26,401 nt of DNA from Mailhella sp. (GTDB lineage: Bacteria; Desulfobacterota; Desulfovibrionia; Desulfovibrionales; Desulfovibrionaceae), in contig JAHHTE010000011.1 in assembly GCA_020024815.1 (NCBI GenBank), positions 1-26,401 of the forward strand, in the 5' to 3' direction. A program made the translations under genes and the position numbers. Positions 1-7,788 of this stretch are shown here, piece by piece. Numbering within the stretch: position 1 is the stretch's first letter; every line of letters starts with the position of its first letter. Under the pieces are notes generated by a model that ran no database searches, was not told the DNA's origin, and worked only from the letters and a program-made list of their open reading frames with translations.

Positions 1-21
1 GTCCTCCCCCTACATAAAAAA

Positions 22-1599
22 TTATTGTAATTCTAATTTTTCGTATTTTTCACGGATAGCTTTGAAAAAATGTTCTAATATGCTGTTAGAAACTAGCATA
101 CCAGCACGTGTAAAATAGGCATAGCCATTTTTCATTCGCATAAGATTATTTTGGTCAAGAAGTTGGATTAATTTATTATGTTCTTTAAGAAAAACTTTTC
201 CTGTTAGGGCTTGATATTCAGAAACATTTAATCCTTTGCTTGTACGGAGTCTAAGCATAAGAAGTTCACAAATTTGTTCAACTTTGTTTAATTTTTCTGT
301 TGTATAACTACTTGTTGTGCAAATTTTTCCTTTTTCTAAATCTTTTAAATCTTGTGCTAAATATGTAGCTATATCAACAGCCCAATTTTCAATATTAGAA
401 GCATGAGTACGGCGTATATGATTAACTGTACTAGCTCCTGAAGGGCCAGCACCTAAATAATCATCTCCTAACCAGTAACCTAAATTGTGTTTGCATTGAT
501 ATCCCATTTTGGCATAATTTGAAATTTCATATTGCATATAACCAGCTTCTTCTAATAAGTTAGCTCCTGATTTATACATTTGTGATTGTTCCATTTCACT
601 AGCAAATTCAAGTTTGCCTTCTTTATCAAGCATATCAAATTTTGTACCTTGTTCAATGCTTAGCCCATAAGCTGAAATATGCTCTGGATCTAGTTTTATT
701 GCTGCTTTAATATCATCAGTCCATGTGCGAAGTCGTTGTGTTGGTAAAGCCCAAATAAAATCAAGACTAAGGTTTTGAAATCCAGCTGTGCGTAAATGAT
801 GAAATGCTTGATATGCTTGCATTGCAGAATGAGGACGTCCCATAATATTAAGATATTTATTATTTAGTGATTGAACACCCAATGAAGCACGATTAAAACC
901 CATTTTATTATATGCAAGTGCTTTATAATTTGAAAGAGATTCAGGGTTACACTCAATGGTAATTTCTGCATTATCTAAAACAGAAAATTTACCTATGATA
1001 TGGAAAAGGATTTGTTCAATATCAGCTAATGGGATATAAGAAGGAGTTCCACCACCAAAAAAAATACTTGTGATTGGCTTGTTATGATAAAAATCTGTAA
1101 GTATGTTTAGTTCTTGTAAGATTGTTTTTTTCCATAATGCGTATTCAGAACTAGTTAGTAAAGGGTGTTCTTCTTTGAAGTTCATGCTAAAAGATGATGG
1201 AAGTTTCATTCTTTCAACTTTTTTTTCTATTATTTGCTGTGGTTGAGAATTTGAAATTCCAAGTTTATTTTTTAAATGTGCAGCTTGTTCTTTAGATAAA
1301 AAAGCATCAGCAAGAGTAATTGTTGGTTTATCTGATTTTATTGTAATTGTGGAATTTTTTTCAATTTCACGTCCTGTTAAAAAAGCAGATAAAGATTGAA
1401 CAGAAGAAGTTTTTGCTTTAGTTGCTGGTGTTGATTTATTTTGTATAGATGAACTTTCATATAAAGCACTAGGTTGGCTTAATAATGTGAGTGATGGTTT
1501 AAATTCTTCAGAAATAGATAAAGAAGAAGTTGGTAAAGAAAAAAAAGAACAATAATGACATTTTTTTGCACAAAAAGGAACATGAATATATAATAACAT
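22..1599 (-). CDS. hemW: HemW-like radical SAM heme chaperone with large insertion
   Basis: This 525-residue protein belongs to the HemN/HemW radical SAM family. The 4Fe-4S motif CxxxCxxC is at Cys10, Cys14 and Cys17, and no fourth Cys follows Cys17, which fits HemW (heme delivery) rather than the oxygen-independent coproporphyrinogen oxidase HemN. FGGGTPS at 181-187 (SAM contact), the family segment around 370-390 (KHNLGYW, then GAGPSGAS) and the C-terminal HemW region are all present. The usual length is about 380 residues; the excess is a Ser/Thr/Lys-rich segment at roughly 22-150, between the cluster motif and the next conserved helix. I chose the ATG at 1599 because the iron-sulfur motif then sits at the normal distance from the N-terminus; a longer reading to 1692 adds unconserved residues. 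The Shine-Dalgarno is weak. It is divergent from the S10 operon. Confidence 0.85.
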   Translation of the reverse strand: MLLYIHVPFCAKKCHYCSFFSLPTSSLSISEEFKPSLTLLSQPSALYESSSIQNKSTPATKAKTSSVQSLSAFLTGREIEKNSTITIKSDKPTITLADAFLSKEQAAHLKNKLGISNSQPQQIIEKKVERMKLPSSFSMNFKEEHPLLTSSEYALWKKTILQELNILTDFYHNKPITSIFFGGGTPSYIPLADIEQILFHIIGKFSVLDNAEITIECNPESLSNYKALAYNKMGFNRASLGVQSLNNKYLNIMGRPHSAMQAYQAFHHLRTAGFQNLSLDFIWALPTQRLRTWTDDIKAAIKLDPEHISAYGLSIEQGTKFDMLDKEGKLEFASEMEQSQMYKSGANLLEEAGYMQYEISNYAKMGYQCKHNLGYWLGDDYLGAGPSGASTVNHIRRTHASNIENWAVDIATYLAQDLKDLEKGKICTTSSYTTEKLNKVEQICELLMLRLRTSKGLNVSEYQALTGKVFLKEHNKLIQLLDQNNLMRMKNGYAYFTRAGMLVSNSILEHFFKAIREKYEKLELQ

Positions 1600-1662
1600 A
1601 AATAAACTCAAATATAAATTTTTTTTGAAAATATAATTGTTTTTAATTAATAGGTTAATAAT

Positions 1663-1692
1663 ACTATATCGCGTTAAAATAGTTAATATCAA
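1663..1692 (-). promoter_or_regulatory. Putative sigma-70 promoter of the hemW-like gene
   Basis: Read on the minus strand, TTGATA (1692-1687) and TATAGT (1668-1663) are separated by 18 bases. Each matches the consensus at five of six positions. The start point would lie near 1656, leaving a leader of about 57 bases before the ATG at 1599. The region is A+T-rich, so chance matches are possible. Confidence 0.45.
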
Positions 1693-1795
1693 TGATGATA
1701 GTATAAAAAATAAGATTTTTTTTGTTTGTTAAATCTATTAAAGAGATTTTTTTTAAATAAAGCAAGAAAAAAATTTAAAAAAATCATTAAATTAG

Positions 1796-1824
1796 TTGAC
1801 AGAACAAGGAATTAGAAGTAATTA
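1796..1824 (+). promoter_or_regulatory. Putative promoter of the S10-spc-alpha operon
   Basis: A perfect -35 box TTGACA lies at 1796-1801. The best-spaced -10 (TAATTA at 1819-1824, 17 bases away) matches poorly, so the exact -10 is uncertain. The base composition changes just downstream from very A+T-rich to comparatively G+C-rich and hairpin-dense, as expected where a structured leader transcript begins. No other good promoter is seen between here and rpsJ. Confidence 0.45.
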
Positions 1825-2176
1825 AGTAAATCACCTCTTATGAGGCAATCCCCGGACGGCGGGGAAGAACAAGTTAGGCTTGTTCTGATTTGTGTTTTCA
1901 TTAGATTGAAAACTTTGACATTTACAGGCTCACCATGCCGGTATTGTCAGCCGTTCCAGCTTGCAGGCTTCGCAAGTTGTAAGGTTATCCAACAAGCAAA
2001 AAGCTTGTGCATGCGTGATCCCTGTGGGACCACCTATCTTTATACGAAAGAAATTTCGTTCAGACAGGATGGCAGACCCGGGTCGGCTTATATTTTATGT
2101 TATTATTTATCTTTTACGAAACGGGAAAAGCTATTCTGATCCCTATTATCCGTAAAAAACATAAAATGAAGCCTAG

Positions 2177-2202
2177 CCCTATGTGATAGCATGAGGGTTT
2201 TT
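2177..2202 (+). terminator. Terminator-like hairpin inside the S10 leader (first)
   Basis: CCCT plus ATG (2177-2183) pair with CAT plus AGGG (2190-2197, one bulged G), with a six-base loop, followed by five T residues at 2198-2202. A stem this short with a T-run is a plausible conditional terminator. CCCTAT also occurs at 2141-2146 and could compete for the same AGGG. Confidence 0.45.
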
Positions 2203-2233
2203 GTCGTTGTCTGGTAACAATGTGTAAGGAATG

Positions 2234-2274
2234 AGAAGTAAGCATTTCCTGAGTTTCTTGTTTACTTCTTTTTT
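2234..2274 (+). terminator. Terminator-like hairpin inside the S10 leader (second)
   Basis: AGAAGTAA (2234-2241) pairs perfectly with TTACTTCT (2262-2269), and five more T residues follow at 2270-2274. The loop is long (20 bases), so the structure may be weak or need a partner. It is the second terminator-like signal between the promoter and rpsJ, fitting an attenuated leader. Confidence 0.45.
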
Positions 2275-2318
2275 GATGGTCAAATAAAATATGACCGGCC
2301 GTCGTTTGACGGTGGATA

Positions 2319-2349
2319 CTCCGAAAGAAATTTTCAGTTTCTTTCGGAG
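2319..2349 (+). promoter_or_regulatory. 12-bp hairpin just upstream of the rpsJ ribosome binding site
   Basis: CTCCGAAAGAAA (2319-2330) pairs perfectly with TTTCTTTCGGAG (2338-2349) around a seven-base loop. The rpsJ Shine-Dalgarno GGAG lies at 2364-2367 and the ATG at 2375. The 12-mer CGAAAGAAATTT in the left arm (2322-2333) is repeated at 2045-2056, so the upstream copy could pair with the right arm instead. Confidence 0.6.
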
Positions 2350-2374
2350 CGAATTGCCAAAATGGAGATTCGCA

Positions 2375-2692
2375 ATGACAACAGTTGGCAGTGATCGTAT
2401 CCGTATTAAGCTTAAGGCTTACGATTATCGCATCTTGGATAAGGCTGTAGCGGAAATCGTGGATACAGCGCGTAATACAGGCGCTGGGGTAGCAGGACCA
2501 ATTCCATTACCTACCAATGTTCATAAGTACACGGTTAACCGTTCTGTGCACGTTGATAAAAAATCACGTGAACAATTTGAAATGAGAGTTCATAAACGTC
2601 TTATGGATATCCTCGAACCCACGCAACAGACCGTAGACGCTCTTGGTAAACTTTCTTTACCAGCAGGCGTGGATGTGGAAATTAAGCTCTAG
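2375..2692 (+). CDS. rpsJ: Ribosomal protein S10 (NusE)
   Basis: This is a 105-residue protein of the small subunit head, normal length for S10, and also the NusE partner in transcription antitermination. The sequence from [14 protein letters not shown] to the C-terminal [12 protein letters not shown] reads as a full S10, very close to Desulfovibrio versions. The frame is open 28 codons further upstream (ATG at 2291). I reject that start because it has no Shine-Dalgarno, the extension contains the 12-bp hairpin, and S10 proteins begin at MTT. GGAG at 2364-2367 fits the ATG at 2375. It is the first gene of the S10 operon and follows a long structured leader that probably sets its expression. 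Confidence 0.97.
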   Translation: MTTVGSDRIRIKLKAYDYRILDKAVAEIVDTARNTGAGVAGPIPLPTNVHKYTVNRSVHVDKKSREQFEMRVHKRLMDILEPTQQTVDALGKLSLPAGVDVEIKL

Positions 2693-2703
2693 TGAGGGGC
2701 GTT

Positions 2704-3333
2704 ATGTCTGAGAAAATGGGAATATTAGGACGTAAATTGGGTATGACCCGTATCTTTGCCGGTGACGGTGCAGCCGTTGCTGTTACAGTAATCAAGGCAG
2801 GTCCATGCCCTATTACCCAAGTAAAAACGGCGGAAAAAGATGGGTATAATGCTCTTCAAATCGCCTTTGATGAAGCTAAGGAAAAGCATGTGTCTAAAGC
2901 CATGCGTGGGCATTTTGCCAAAGCTAATGTTGGTAACTATCGTACAGTTCGTGAACTTCGTTTAGAAGCTCCAGCAACACAAAATGTTGGTGAAGAACTT
3001 ACTCTTGATATGTTCCAAGTTGGTGATAAAATTAAAGTAACAGGTACAAGTGTTGGTAAAGGTTATCAAGGCGTAATGCGTCGTTGGAACTTTGCTGGTA
3101 TTAAAGACGGTCACGGTAACGAAAAAGTTCACCGTAACGCTGGTTCTATCGGTAACAATACTTTCCCTGGACACGTTTTTAAAGGTAAAAAAATGGCTGG
3201 TCAATGGGGTAATGAACAAGTTACCGAACAAGGCTTAACCATTGTGGAAGTTCGTCAAGAAGACGGCGTGATCCTTGTAAAAGGTTCAGTTCCTGGCCCT
3301 AAAAACGGTCTTGTATTAGTGCGTAAGCAGTAG
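2704..3333 (+). CDS. rplC: Ribosomal protein L3
   Basis: The 209-residue large-subunit protein L3 binds 23S rRNA near the peptidyl transferase centre and starts assembly. It opens with [13 protein letters not shown], and the conserved rRNA-binding loop reaching toward the catalytic centre is recognisable at [20 protein letters not shown] at 2692 would start four codons earlier and overlap the rpsJ stop, but GAGGGG at 2695-2700 is placed properly for the ATG at 2704. It is translated right after rpsJ in the S10 operon. Confidence 0.96.
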   Translation: MSEKMGILGRKLGMTRIFAGDGAAVAVTVIKAGPCPITQVKTAEKDGYNALQIAFDEAKEKHVSKAMRGHFAKANVGNYRTVRELRLEAPATQNVGEELTLDMFQVGDKIKVTGTSVGKGYQGVMRRWNFAGIKDGHGNEKVHRNAGSIGNNTFPGHVFKGKKMAGQWGNEQVTEQGLTIVEVRQEDGVILVKGSVPGPKNGLVLVRKQ

Positions 3334-3346
3334 GCAGGAGAGAACA

Positions 3347-3979
3347 ATGGCTACTTTGAAAGTTTACGATCAAATGATGAAAGAACAAGGTGAAATTACC
3401 CTTGCTCCAGAAGTATTTGAAGTAGAGGTACGCCCTGAGATTCTTAACTTGGTTGTTCGCGCTCACCGTGCGGCATTGCGTGCTGGTACTCATCAAGTTA
3501 AAACTCGTGCGTTTGTAAGTGGTGGTGGTAGAAAACCTTTTAAACAAAAAGGTACTGGTAATGCTCGTCAAGGAAGCAATCGCTCTCCAATTATGCGTGG
3601 CGGTGCAATTATCTTTGGACCACAACCTCGTGATTATAGTTTTAAAGTAAATAAAAAAGTGCGTACTTTAGCATTACGTATGGCTTTATCTTCTCGTGTT
3701 GTTGATAACGACATCATGGTAGTTAAATCCATTGATTTGGCTGAAGCAAAAACCAAAAACTTTGCAACTGTTGCAAAAGCTCTTGGTTTAACAAAAGCAC
3801 TTGTGGTTACCCCTGGTGACGATATGCTTAAAGATAACGTAGTAGCGTTAGCAGCTCGTAATATCCCAGGCATTACTGTGGTAACACCAGAGAAGGTTAA
3901 TGTTTACGAAGTGCTCAATCATAAACAAGTTGTTCTTCTTGAAGGAAGCTTGTCTCACCTTGAAGCACGTCTTAAATAG
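3347..3979 (+). CDS. rplD: Ribosomal protein L4
   Basis: The 210-residue L4 has the expected globular domain plus the extended loop (about residues 45-95, with GGGRKPFKQKGTGNARQGS) that lines the nascent-chain exit tunnel. In gammaproteobacteria L4 is also the autogenous repressor of the S10 operon and acts on the leader RNA. The long structured leader at 1834-2374 makes similar control possible here, but that is inference. The Shine-Dalgarno AGGAG lies about nine bases before the ATG. It is the third gene of the operon, 13 bases after rplC. Confidence 0.96.
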   Translation: MATLKVYDQMMKEQGEITLAPEVFEVEVRPEILNLVVRAHRAALRAGTHQVKTRAFVSGGGRKPFKQKGTGNARQGSNRSPIMRGGAIIFGPQPRDYSFKVNKKVRTLALRMALSSRVVDNDIMVVKSIDLAEAKTKNFATVAKALGLTKALVVTPGDDMLKDNVVALAARNIPGITVVTPEKVNVYEVLNHKQVVLLEGSLSHLEARLK

Positions 3980-3998
3980 CCTTGAGTGAGGAATGAAA

Positions 3999-4289
3999 AT
4001 GGATTATACCAAGATTCTTCTCCGCCCTGTGGTAACCGAAAAAGCTACAATGCTCCGTGATTCAGCAGAGCAAATTGCTTTTTTTGTTGACCCTAAGGCA
4101 AATAAGATCGAAATCGGAAAAGCTGTTGAAGAAGCTTTTAAGGTTAAGGTTGTAAAAGTAAATGTAGTTACGGTTAAACCACGCCAACGTGTGCGTGCAG
4201 GCCGTGTAAAAGGTCGTATCGCAGGCTACCGTAAAGCCTACGTTACCCTTGCTAAAGGTGATAAAATCGAATTCTTCGAGGGAGTGTAA
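3999..4289 (+). CDS. rplW: Ribosomal protein L23
   Basis: The 96-residue L23 sits at the exit of the ribosomal tunnel and docks trigger factor, SRP and SecYEG. MDYTKILLRPVVTEKAT is the typical family N-terminus and the chain ends in the common GDKIEFFEGV. Two ATGs compete (3993 and 3999). GAGG at 3988-3991 is one base from the first and seven from the second, so I chose 3999, which also matches relatives. The rplB start lies three bases beyond its stop. Confidence 0.95.
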   Translation: MDYTKILLRPVVTEKATMLRDSAEQIAFFVDPKANKIEIGKAVEEAFKVKVVKVNVVTVKPRQRVRAGRVKGRIAGYRKAYVTLAKGDKIEFFEGV

Positions 4290-4292
4290 GAC

Positions 4293-5123
4293 ATGGCAGT
4301 TCGTAAGTTAAAACCTACTTCTGCTGGCCGTCGTTTCCAAACTGTTTCTGATTTTGCTGAAATTACCAGAACAACTCCGGAAAAGTCGCTCACTGAAGGT
4401 TTGACCAAGAAAAGTGGTCGCAATAATAACGGTCGTGTAACTAGCCGTCGTCGTGGCGGTGGTCATAAACGTTTATACCGTATTATTGACTTCAAACGTA
4501 ATAAAATGGACATTCCTGCAACGGTTGCCCATATTGAATATGATCCAAACCGTACAGCACGTATTGCTCTCTTGCATTATGCTGATGGTGAAAAGCGTTA
4601 TATTTTAGCTCCTGTTGGTATCAAACAAGGTGATGCTATTTTAGCTGGTGAAAAAGCAGATATTAAACCAGGTAATGCTCTTCCAATGGCTCGTATTCCT
4701 GTAGGTACAAATCTACATAATATCGAACTCAATCCAGGTCGCGGTGGTCAAATGTGCCGTGCTGCTGGAACCTATGCTCAATTAGTTGCTAAAGAAGGCA
4801 AATATGCAACTTTGCGTTTACCTTCTGGTGAAGTTCGTCGTGTTCTTCTCTCTTGTATCGCTACTGTTGGTCAAGTTGGTAACGTACAGCATGAAAATAT
4901 TAACCTTGGTAAAGCGGGTCGTAACCGTTGGTTATCTCGCCGTCCAAAGGTACGCGGTGTTGCAATGAACCCAGTTGACCACCCATTAGGTGGTGGTGAA
5001 GGTCGTAGCTCAGGTGGTCGTCATCCTGTAACTCCTTGGGGTATCCCAACTAAGGGTTACAAGACTCGTGATCCTAAGAAACCTTCCAACCGTCTCATTT
5101 TAAAACGTCGCGGTCAGAAGTAA
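4293..5123 (+). CDS. rplB: Ribosomal protein L2
   Basis: The 276-residue L2 is a primary 23S rRNA binder needed for subunit association and peptidyl transferase activity. The family signature around [19 protein letters not shown] near residues 227-246 is intact, including the conserved His of the DHPLGGG motif. The N-terminal RNA-binding OB fold and the basic tail ([10 protein letters not shown]) are present and the length is normal. Its Shine-Dalgarno (GGGAG) lies inside the end of rplW, indicating coupled translation. Confidence 0.97.
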   Translation: MAVRKLKPTSAGRRFQTVSDFAEITRTTPEKSLTEGLTKKSGRNNNGRVTSRRRGGGHKRLYRIIDFKRNKMDIPATVAHIEYDPNRTARIALLHYADGEKRYILAPVGIKQGDAILAGEKADIKPGNALPMARIPVGTNLHNIELNPGRGGQMCRAAGTYAQLVAKEGKYATLRLPSGEVRRVLLSCIATVGQVGNVQHENINLGKAGRNRWLSRRPKVRGVAMNPVDHPLGGGEGRSSGGRHPVTPWGIPTKGYKTRDPKKPSNRLILKRRGQK

Positions 5124-5138
5124 GAGGAGCCGATCATT

Positions 5139-5414
5139 ATGCCTAGATCATTAAAAAAAGGCCCATTTGTGGACGGCCACCTCATGAAGAAAGTAGAAGC
5201 TTCTACTGGTGATCATAAAGTTATTAAAACTTGGTCCCGTCGCTCTACTATTCTTCCAGAAATGGTTGGCCTTACCTTTGCCGTTCATAACGGTAAAAAA
5301 TTCATTCCAGTTTTTGTTACAGAAAACATGGTAGGACACAAACTTGGTGAATTTTCACCAACCCGTACCTATTATGGTCACGCTGCTGACAAAAAATCTA
5401 AAGCAAAAAAATAG
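5139..5414 (+). CDS. rpsS: Ribosomal protein S19
   Basis: The 91-residue S19 of the 30S head, which forms a complex with S13, begins [12 protein letters not shown] and carries the signature ITVHNGK-like segment ([14 protein letters not shown]) and [13 protein letters not shown]. Length is normal. AGAGGAG lies upstream with a slightly long spacing to the ATG. It sits between rplB and rplV as in all S10 operons. Confidence 0.96.
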   Translation: MPRSLKKGPFVDGHLMKKVEASTGDHKVIKTWSRRSTILPEMVGLTFAVHNGKKFIPVFVTENMVGHKLGEFSPTRTYYGHAADKKSKAKK

Positions 5415-5426
5415 CGGGTAACGTAC

Positions 5427-5765
5427 ATGGAATCTAAAGCAATTGCAAAGTATCAACGTGTTTCTCCACGTAAGACCCGTCTCGTTGCTCAAAACGTTAA
5501 GGGCTTACCAGTAGAAGACGCATTGAACATGCTCAAATTCACGCCTAATAAACCAGCTGGTGTTTTATATGGTGTGGTTCGTTCAGCGTTGGCAAATGCA
5601 GCTCAATTACCTGGAATCGACGTTGACTCCATGATTGTAAAAGAAGTGGTTGTTAATGAAGGTCCAACATGGAAGCGTTTTATGCCACGCTCACAAGGCC
5701 GTGCTATGCACATTCGCAAACGCACAAGCCACATCACCGTAATTCTCGCGGAAGGACAGGAGTAA
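5427..5765 (+). CDS. rplV: Ribosomal protein L22
   Basis: The 112-residue L22 lines the exit tunnel through its long beta hairpin. The opening ([13 protein letters not shown]) and the C-terminal hairpin region ([20 protein letters not shown]) are typical; the hairpin is where macrolide-resistance changes occur in other bacteria, and nothing unusual is visible. The ribosome binding site is poor (GGGTAA before the ATG), suggesting translation coupled to rpsS 12 bases upstream. Confidence 0.96.
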   Translation: MESKAIAKYQRVSPRKTRLVAQNVKGLPVEDALNMLKFTPNKPAGVLYGVVRSALANAAQLPGIDVDSMIVKEVVVNEGPTWKRFMPRSQGRAMHIRKRTSHITVILAEGQE

Positions 5766-5769
5766 GGCT

Positions 5770-6411
5770 ATGGGTCAAAAAGTACATCCTTACGGCTTCC
5801 GGCTCGGATATAATAAAAACTGGCTTTCTCGCTGGTACAGTAAAAAAGATTATGCTTCTAATGTTTTTGAAGATCACAAGATCCGTAAACATGTGAAGAA
5901 ACTTCTTTACGCAGCAGGAATTTCCAAAATTGAGATCGAACGTTTTGGTGATAAAATTCGCCTTATTCTTTCAACAGCTCGTCCAGGTATCATTATCGGA
6001 CGTAAAGGTGCTGAAATTGAAAAACTTCGTGGTGATCTCAAGAAAAAATTCGGCCGTGAATTTGCACTTGAAGTTAATGAAATTCGTCGTCCTGAAATTG
6101 ACGCGCAATTAGTAGCAGAAAGCATTGGTGCTCAATTAGAACGCCGTGTTGCTTTCCGTCGTGCTATGAAACGTACTGTTACTATGGCTCGTAAATTTGG
6201 GGCAGAAGGTATCAAAGTTACTGCTGGCGGTCGTTTAGCAGGTGCAGAAATTGCACGTTCTGAATGGTATCGCGATGGTCGAGTACCTTTGCAAACCCTT
6301 CGTGCTGACATTGATTACGGATTTGCTGAAGCTAGCACCACCTATGGTATTATTGGTATCAAAGTGTGGATCTACAAAGGCGAAATCCTTGATAAAGAGG
6401 TGGAACAATAA
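5770..6411 (+). CDS. rpsC: Ribosomal protein S3
   Basis: The 213-residue S3 lies at the mRNA entry of the 30S subunit and contributes to the ribosomal helicase activity. [18 protein letters not shown] is the family start. The KH domain with its GxxG loop (IIGRKGAEI, near residues 76-84) and the C-terminal S3 domain ([23 protein letters not shown]) are seen. The Shine-Dalgarno AGGAG overlaps the end of rplV. The last base of the stop codon is the first base of the rplP start (TAATG). Confidence 0.97.
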   Translation: MGQKVHPYGFRLGYNKNWLSRWYSKKDYASNVFEDHKIRKHVKKLLYAAGISKIEIERFGDKIRLILSTARPGIIIGRKGAEIEKLRGDLKKKFGREFALEVNEIRRPEIDAQLVAESIGAQLERRVAFRRAMKRTVTMARKFGAEGIKVTAGGRLAGAEIARSEWYRDGRVPLQTLRADIDYGFAEASTTYGIIGIKVWIYKGEILDKEVEQ

Positions 6412-6827
6412 TGCTTGCACCAAAAAGAATTAAATTCCGTAAATGGCAAAAAGGTCGTTTACGCGGTCCAGCTACTCGTGGTGCTACCGTTGCATTCGGT
6501 GACATCGGCTTGAAAGCGGTGGAACATGGCAAGCTCTCCAGCCAACAAATCGAAGCTGCTCGTATCGCTATGATGCGTCATATTCGTCGTGGTGGTCAAG
6601 TTTGGATTCGTGTGTTCCCCGATCATCCAGTTACTGCAAAGCCCCTTGAAACTCGTCAAGGTAGCGGTAAAGGTTCACCAGTGGGCTGGTGCGCTCCTGT
6701 AAAACCAGGCCGTGTTCTTTACGAAATCAAGGGAGTAGACCTTGAACTTGCAAAAACAGCTTTGCTTCGTGCTTCTCATAAGTTGCCTATCAAAACTGTT
6801 ATTGTAACGAGAGAGGGAGCTTTCTAA
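6411..6827 (+). CDS. rplP: Ribosomal protein L16
   Basis: The 138-residue L16 organises the A-site tRNA region of the 50S subunit. It starts [16 protein letters not shown] and contains the conserved [22 protein letters not shown] region that bears the hydroxylated Arg in some bacteria. It overlaps rpsC by one base, so translation is likely coupled; AGAGGTGG upstream is a good Shine-Dalgarno. Length is normal. Confidence 0.96.
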   Translation: MLAPKRIKFRKWQKGRLRGPATRGATVAFGDIGLKAVEHGKLSSQQIEAARIAMMRHIRRGGQVWIRVFPDHPVTAKPLETRQGSGKGSPVGWCAPVKPGRVLYEIKGVDLELAKTALLRASHKLPIKTVIVTREGAF

Positions 6828-6828
6828 T

Positions 6829-7023
6829 ATGAAAATGACTGAAATTCGTGAATTGAGCGAAAAAGATTTGAAAGAAAAATTGACTTCTCTTCGTCAAGAA
6901 CTTTTCAATCTTCGTTTTCAACATGCAACTGCACAGCTTGAAAAAACTGCATCAATTCCTGCCACCAAAAAAGATATTGCCCGTATTTTGACTGTTATGT
7001 CAGAAAAAGGCATCAAGGCATAG
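6829..7023 (+). CDS. rpmC: Ribosomal protein L29
   Basis: The 64-residue L29 is a two-helix protein next to L23 at the tunnel exit. The family core LREELFNLRFQ is represented by SLRQELFNLRFQHATAQLE, followed by the basic helix with KKDIARILTVM. Of the two ATGs at 6829 and 6835, the first has the better distance to GGAG at 6816-6819. It begins one base after the rplP stop. Confidence 0.94.
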   Translation: MKMTEIRELSEKDLKEKLTSLRQELFNLRFQHATAQLEKTASIPATKKDIARILTVMSEKGIKA

Positions 7024-7031
7024 GAGCGTAT

Positions 7032-7298
7032 ATGAATAGCGCAATTGAACAGCGCAAGGGCAGAACGCTCGTAGGTATCGTTATTAGCGATAAGAGCGAC
7101 AAAACCATTGTTGTACGTGTAGAAACGTTGGTAAAACATCCTCGTTTAGGTAAATATGTGCGTCGTCGTAAAAAATGCACAGCACATGACCCAATGAACG
7201 AATGTGGCATCGGCGATAAAGTTAAAATTGTTGAATACAGACCAATGAGCCGTAACAAACGTTGGCACTTAGTGTCAGTGCTTGAGAAAGCTATCTAG
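7032..7298 (+). CDS. rpsQ: Ribosomal protein S17
   Basis: The 88-residue S17 is a primary 16S rRNA binder with an OB fold. GIVISDKSDKTIVVRVE and KYVRRRKKCTAHDP match the family, as does the C-terminal IVEYRPMSRNKRW. It is the last gene of the classical S10 operon. Its stop codon is followed at once by a long imperfect hairpin and then rplN, so this is the only wide gap between the S10 and spc gene groups. Confidence 0.95.
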   Translation: MNSAIEQRKGRTLVGIVISDKSDKTIVVRVETLVKHPRLGKYVRRRKKCTAHDPMNECGIGDKVKIVEYRPMSRNKRWHLVSVLEKAI

Positions 7299-7380
7299 CC
7301 TTAAAGTTTTTTTTCTTTACGCATATTTTTGCTTTTCTTTTTTCAAGAAATAGCATAGTATGCGTGAAGAAAATTTAAGG
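7299..7380 (+). promoter_or_regulatory. Long hairpin between the S10 and spc gene groups
   Basis: Almost the whole rpsQ-rplN gap folds on itself. CCTTAAA (7299-7305) pairs with TTTAAGG (7374-7380). TTTTCTTTACGCATA (7311-7325) pairs with 7359-7373 with a single G-T pair, leaving five bases bulged on the left. Inside, TGCTTTTCTT (7330-7339) pairs with 7345-7355 with one bulge. The stem totals about 32 base pairs. It has no T-run after the 3' arm, so it does not look like a simple terminator; an RNase III-type processing site or a stability element is possible (inference). Confidence 0.65.
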
Positions 7381-7407
7381 ATTGTATTATTTAAGAGGAA
7401 TTAAGCC

Positions 7408-7776
7408 ATGATTCAAGTAGAATCTCGTCTTCAAGTGGCGGACAATTCTGGTGCTAAAGAAGTGGCTTGCATTAAAGTTCTCGGTGGTTCTCATCGCCGT
7501 TATGCTTCTGTGGGTGATATTATTGTTGTATCTGTAAAAGATGCAATCCCACACGCTAAAGTAAAAAAAGGCGACGTAATGCAAGCAGTTATCGTTCGTA
7601 CCGCAAAAGAAGTTCGTCGTACAGATGGTTCCTATATTAAATTCGACACCAACGCAGCCGTGCTTCTTTCTAAGCAAGGTGAACCAGTAGGTACCCGTAT
7701 TTTCGGACCAGTAGCTCGTGAACTTCGTGCTATGAACTTTATGAAAATCGTGTCCCTTGCGCCTGAAGTGTTGTAG
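7408..7776 (+). CDS. rplN: Ribosomal protein L14
   Basis: The 122-residue L14 lies at the subunit interface (bridge to 16S rRNA). [18 protein letters not shown] is the canonical N-terminus; the signature [22 protein letters not shown] region and the [13 protein letters not shown] end are intact. AAGAGGA about ten bases before the ATG serves as Shine-Dalgarno. It opens the spc gene group directly after the long hairpin at 7299-7380. Confidence 0.97.
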   Translation: MIQVESRLQVADNSGAKEVACIKVLGGSHRRYASVGDIIVVSVKDAIPHAKVKKGDVMQAVIVRTAKEVRRTDGSYIKFDTNAAVLLSKQGEPVGTRIFGPVARELRAMNFMKIVSLAPEVL

Positions 7777-7788
7777 GAGCATATTGAT

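Larger units (their letters stand above)
1834..2374 (+). promoter_or_regulatory. Long structured 5' leader of the S10 operon
   Basis: About 540 bases without a convincing gene separate the putative promoter from rpsJ. The segment is clearly richer in G+C than the other intergenic DNA and packed with perfect short hairpins: CCCCG/CGGGG (1850-1864), AGAACAAG/CTTGTTCT (1866-1886), GTTTTCA/TGAAAAC (1894-1913), CTTGC/GCAAG (1960-1976), ACAAGC/GCTTGT (1992-2008), ACGAAA-GAAA-TTTCGT (2044-2059) and the palindrome GACCCGGGTC (2075-2084). Two terminator-like hairpins and an RBS-proximal hairpin follow and are listed separately. In E. coli the S10 leader is a target of ribosomal protein L4, which causes attenuation and translational repression. 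A comparable autogenous role here is inference; I do not recognise the E. coli L4 site. Open frames in this segment resemble nothing known. Confidence 0.6.

Noticed and set aside
22..1692. Longer hemW reading starting at 1692
   Set aside because: It adds 31 unconserved residues ahead of the iron-sulfur motif and includes the putative promoter.
1915..1943. Second TTGACA (1915-1920) as a promoter inside the leader
   Set aside because: No acceptable -10 lies at a 16-18 base distance and it overlaps leader hairpins.
1840..2139. 99-codon open frame in the S10 leader
   Set aside because: It resembles no protein, has no ribosome binding site and coincides with a run of perfect RNA hairpins, so it reads as leader RNA rather than a gene.
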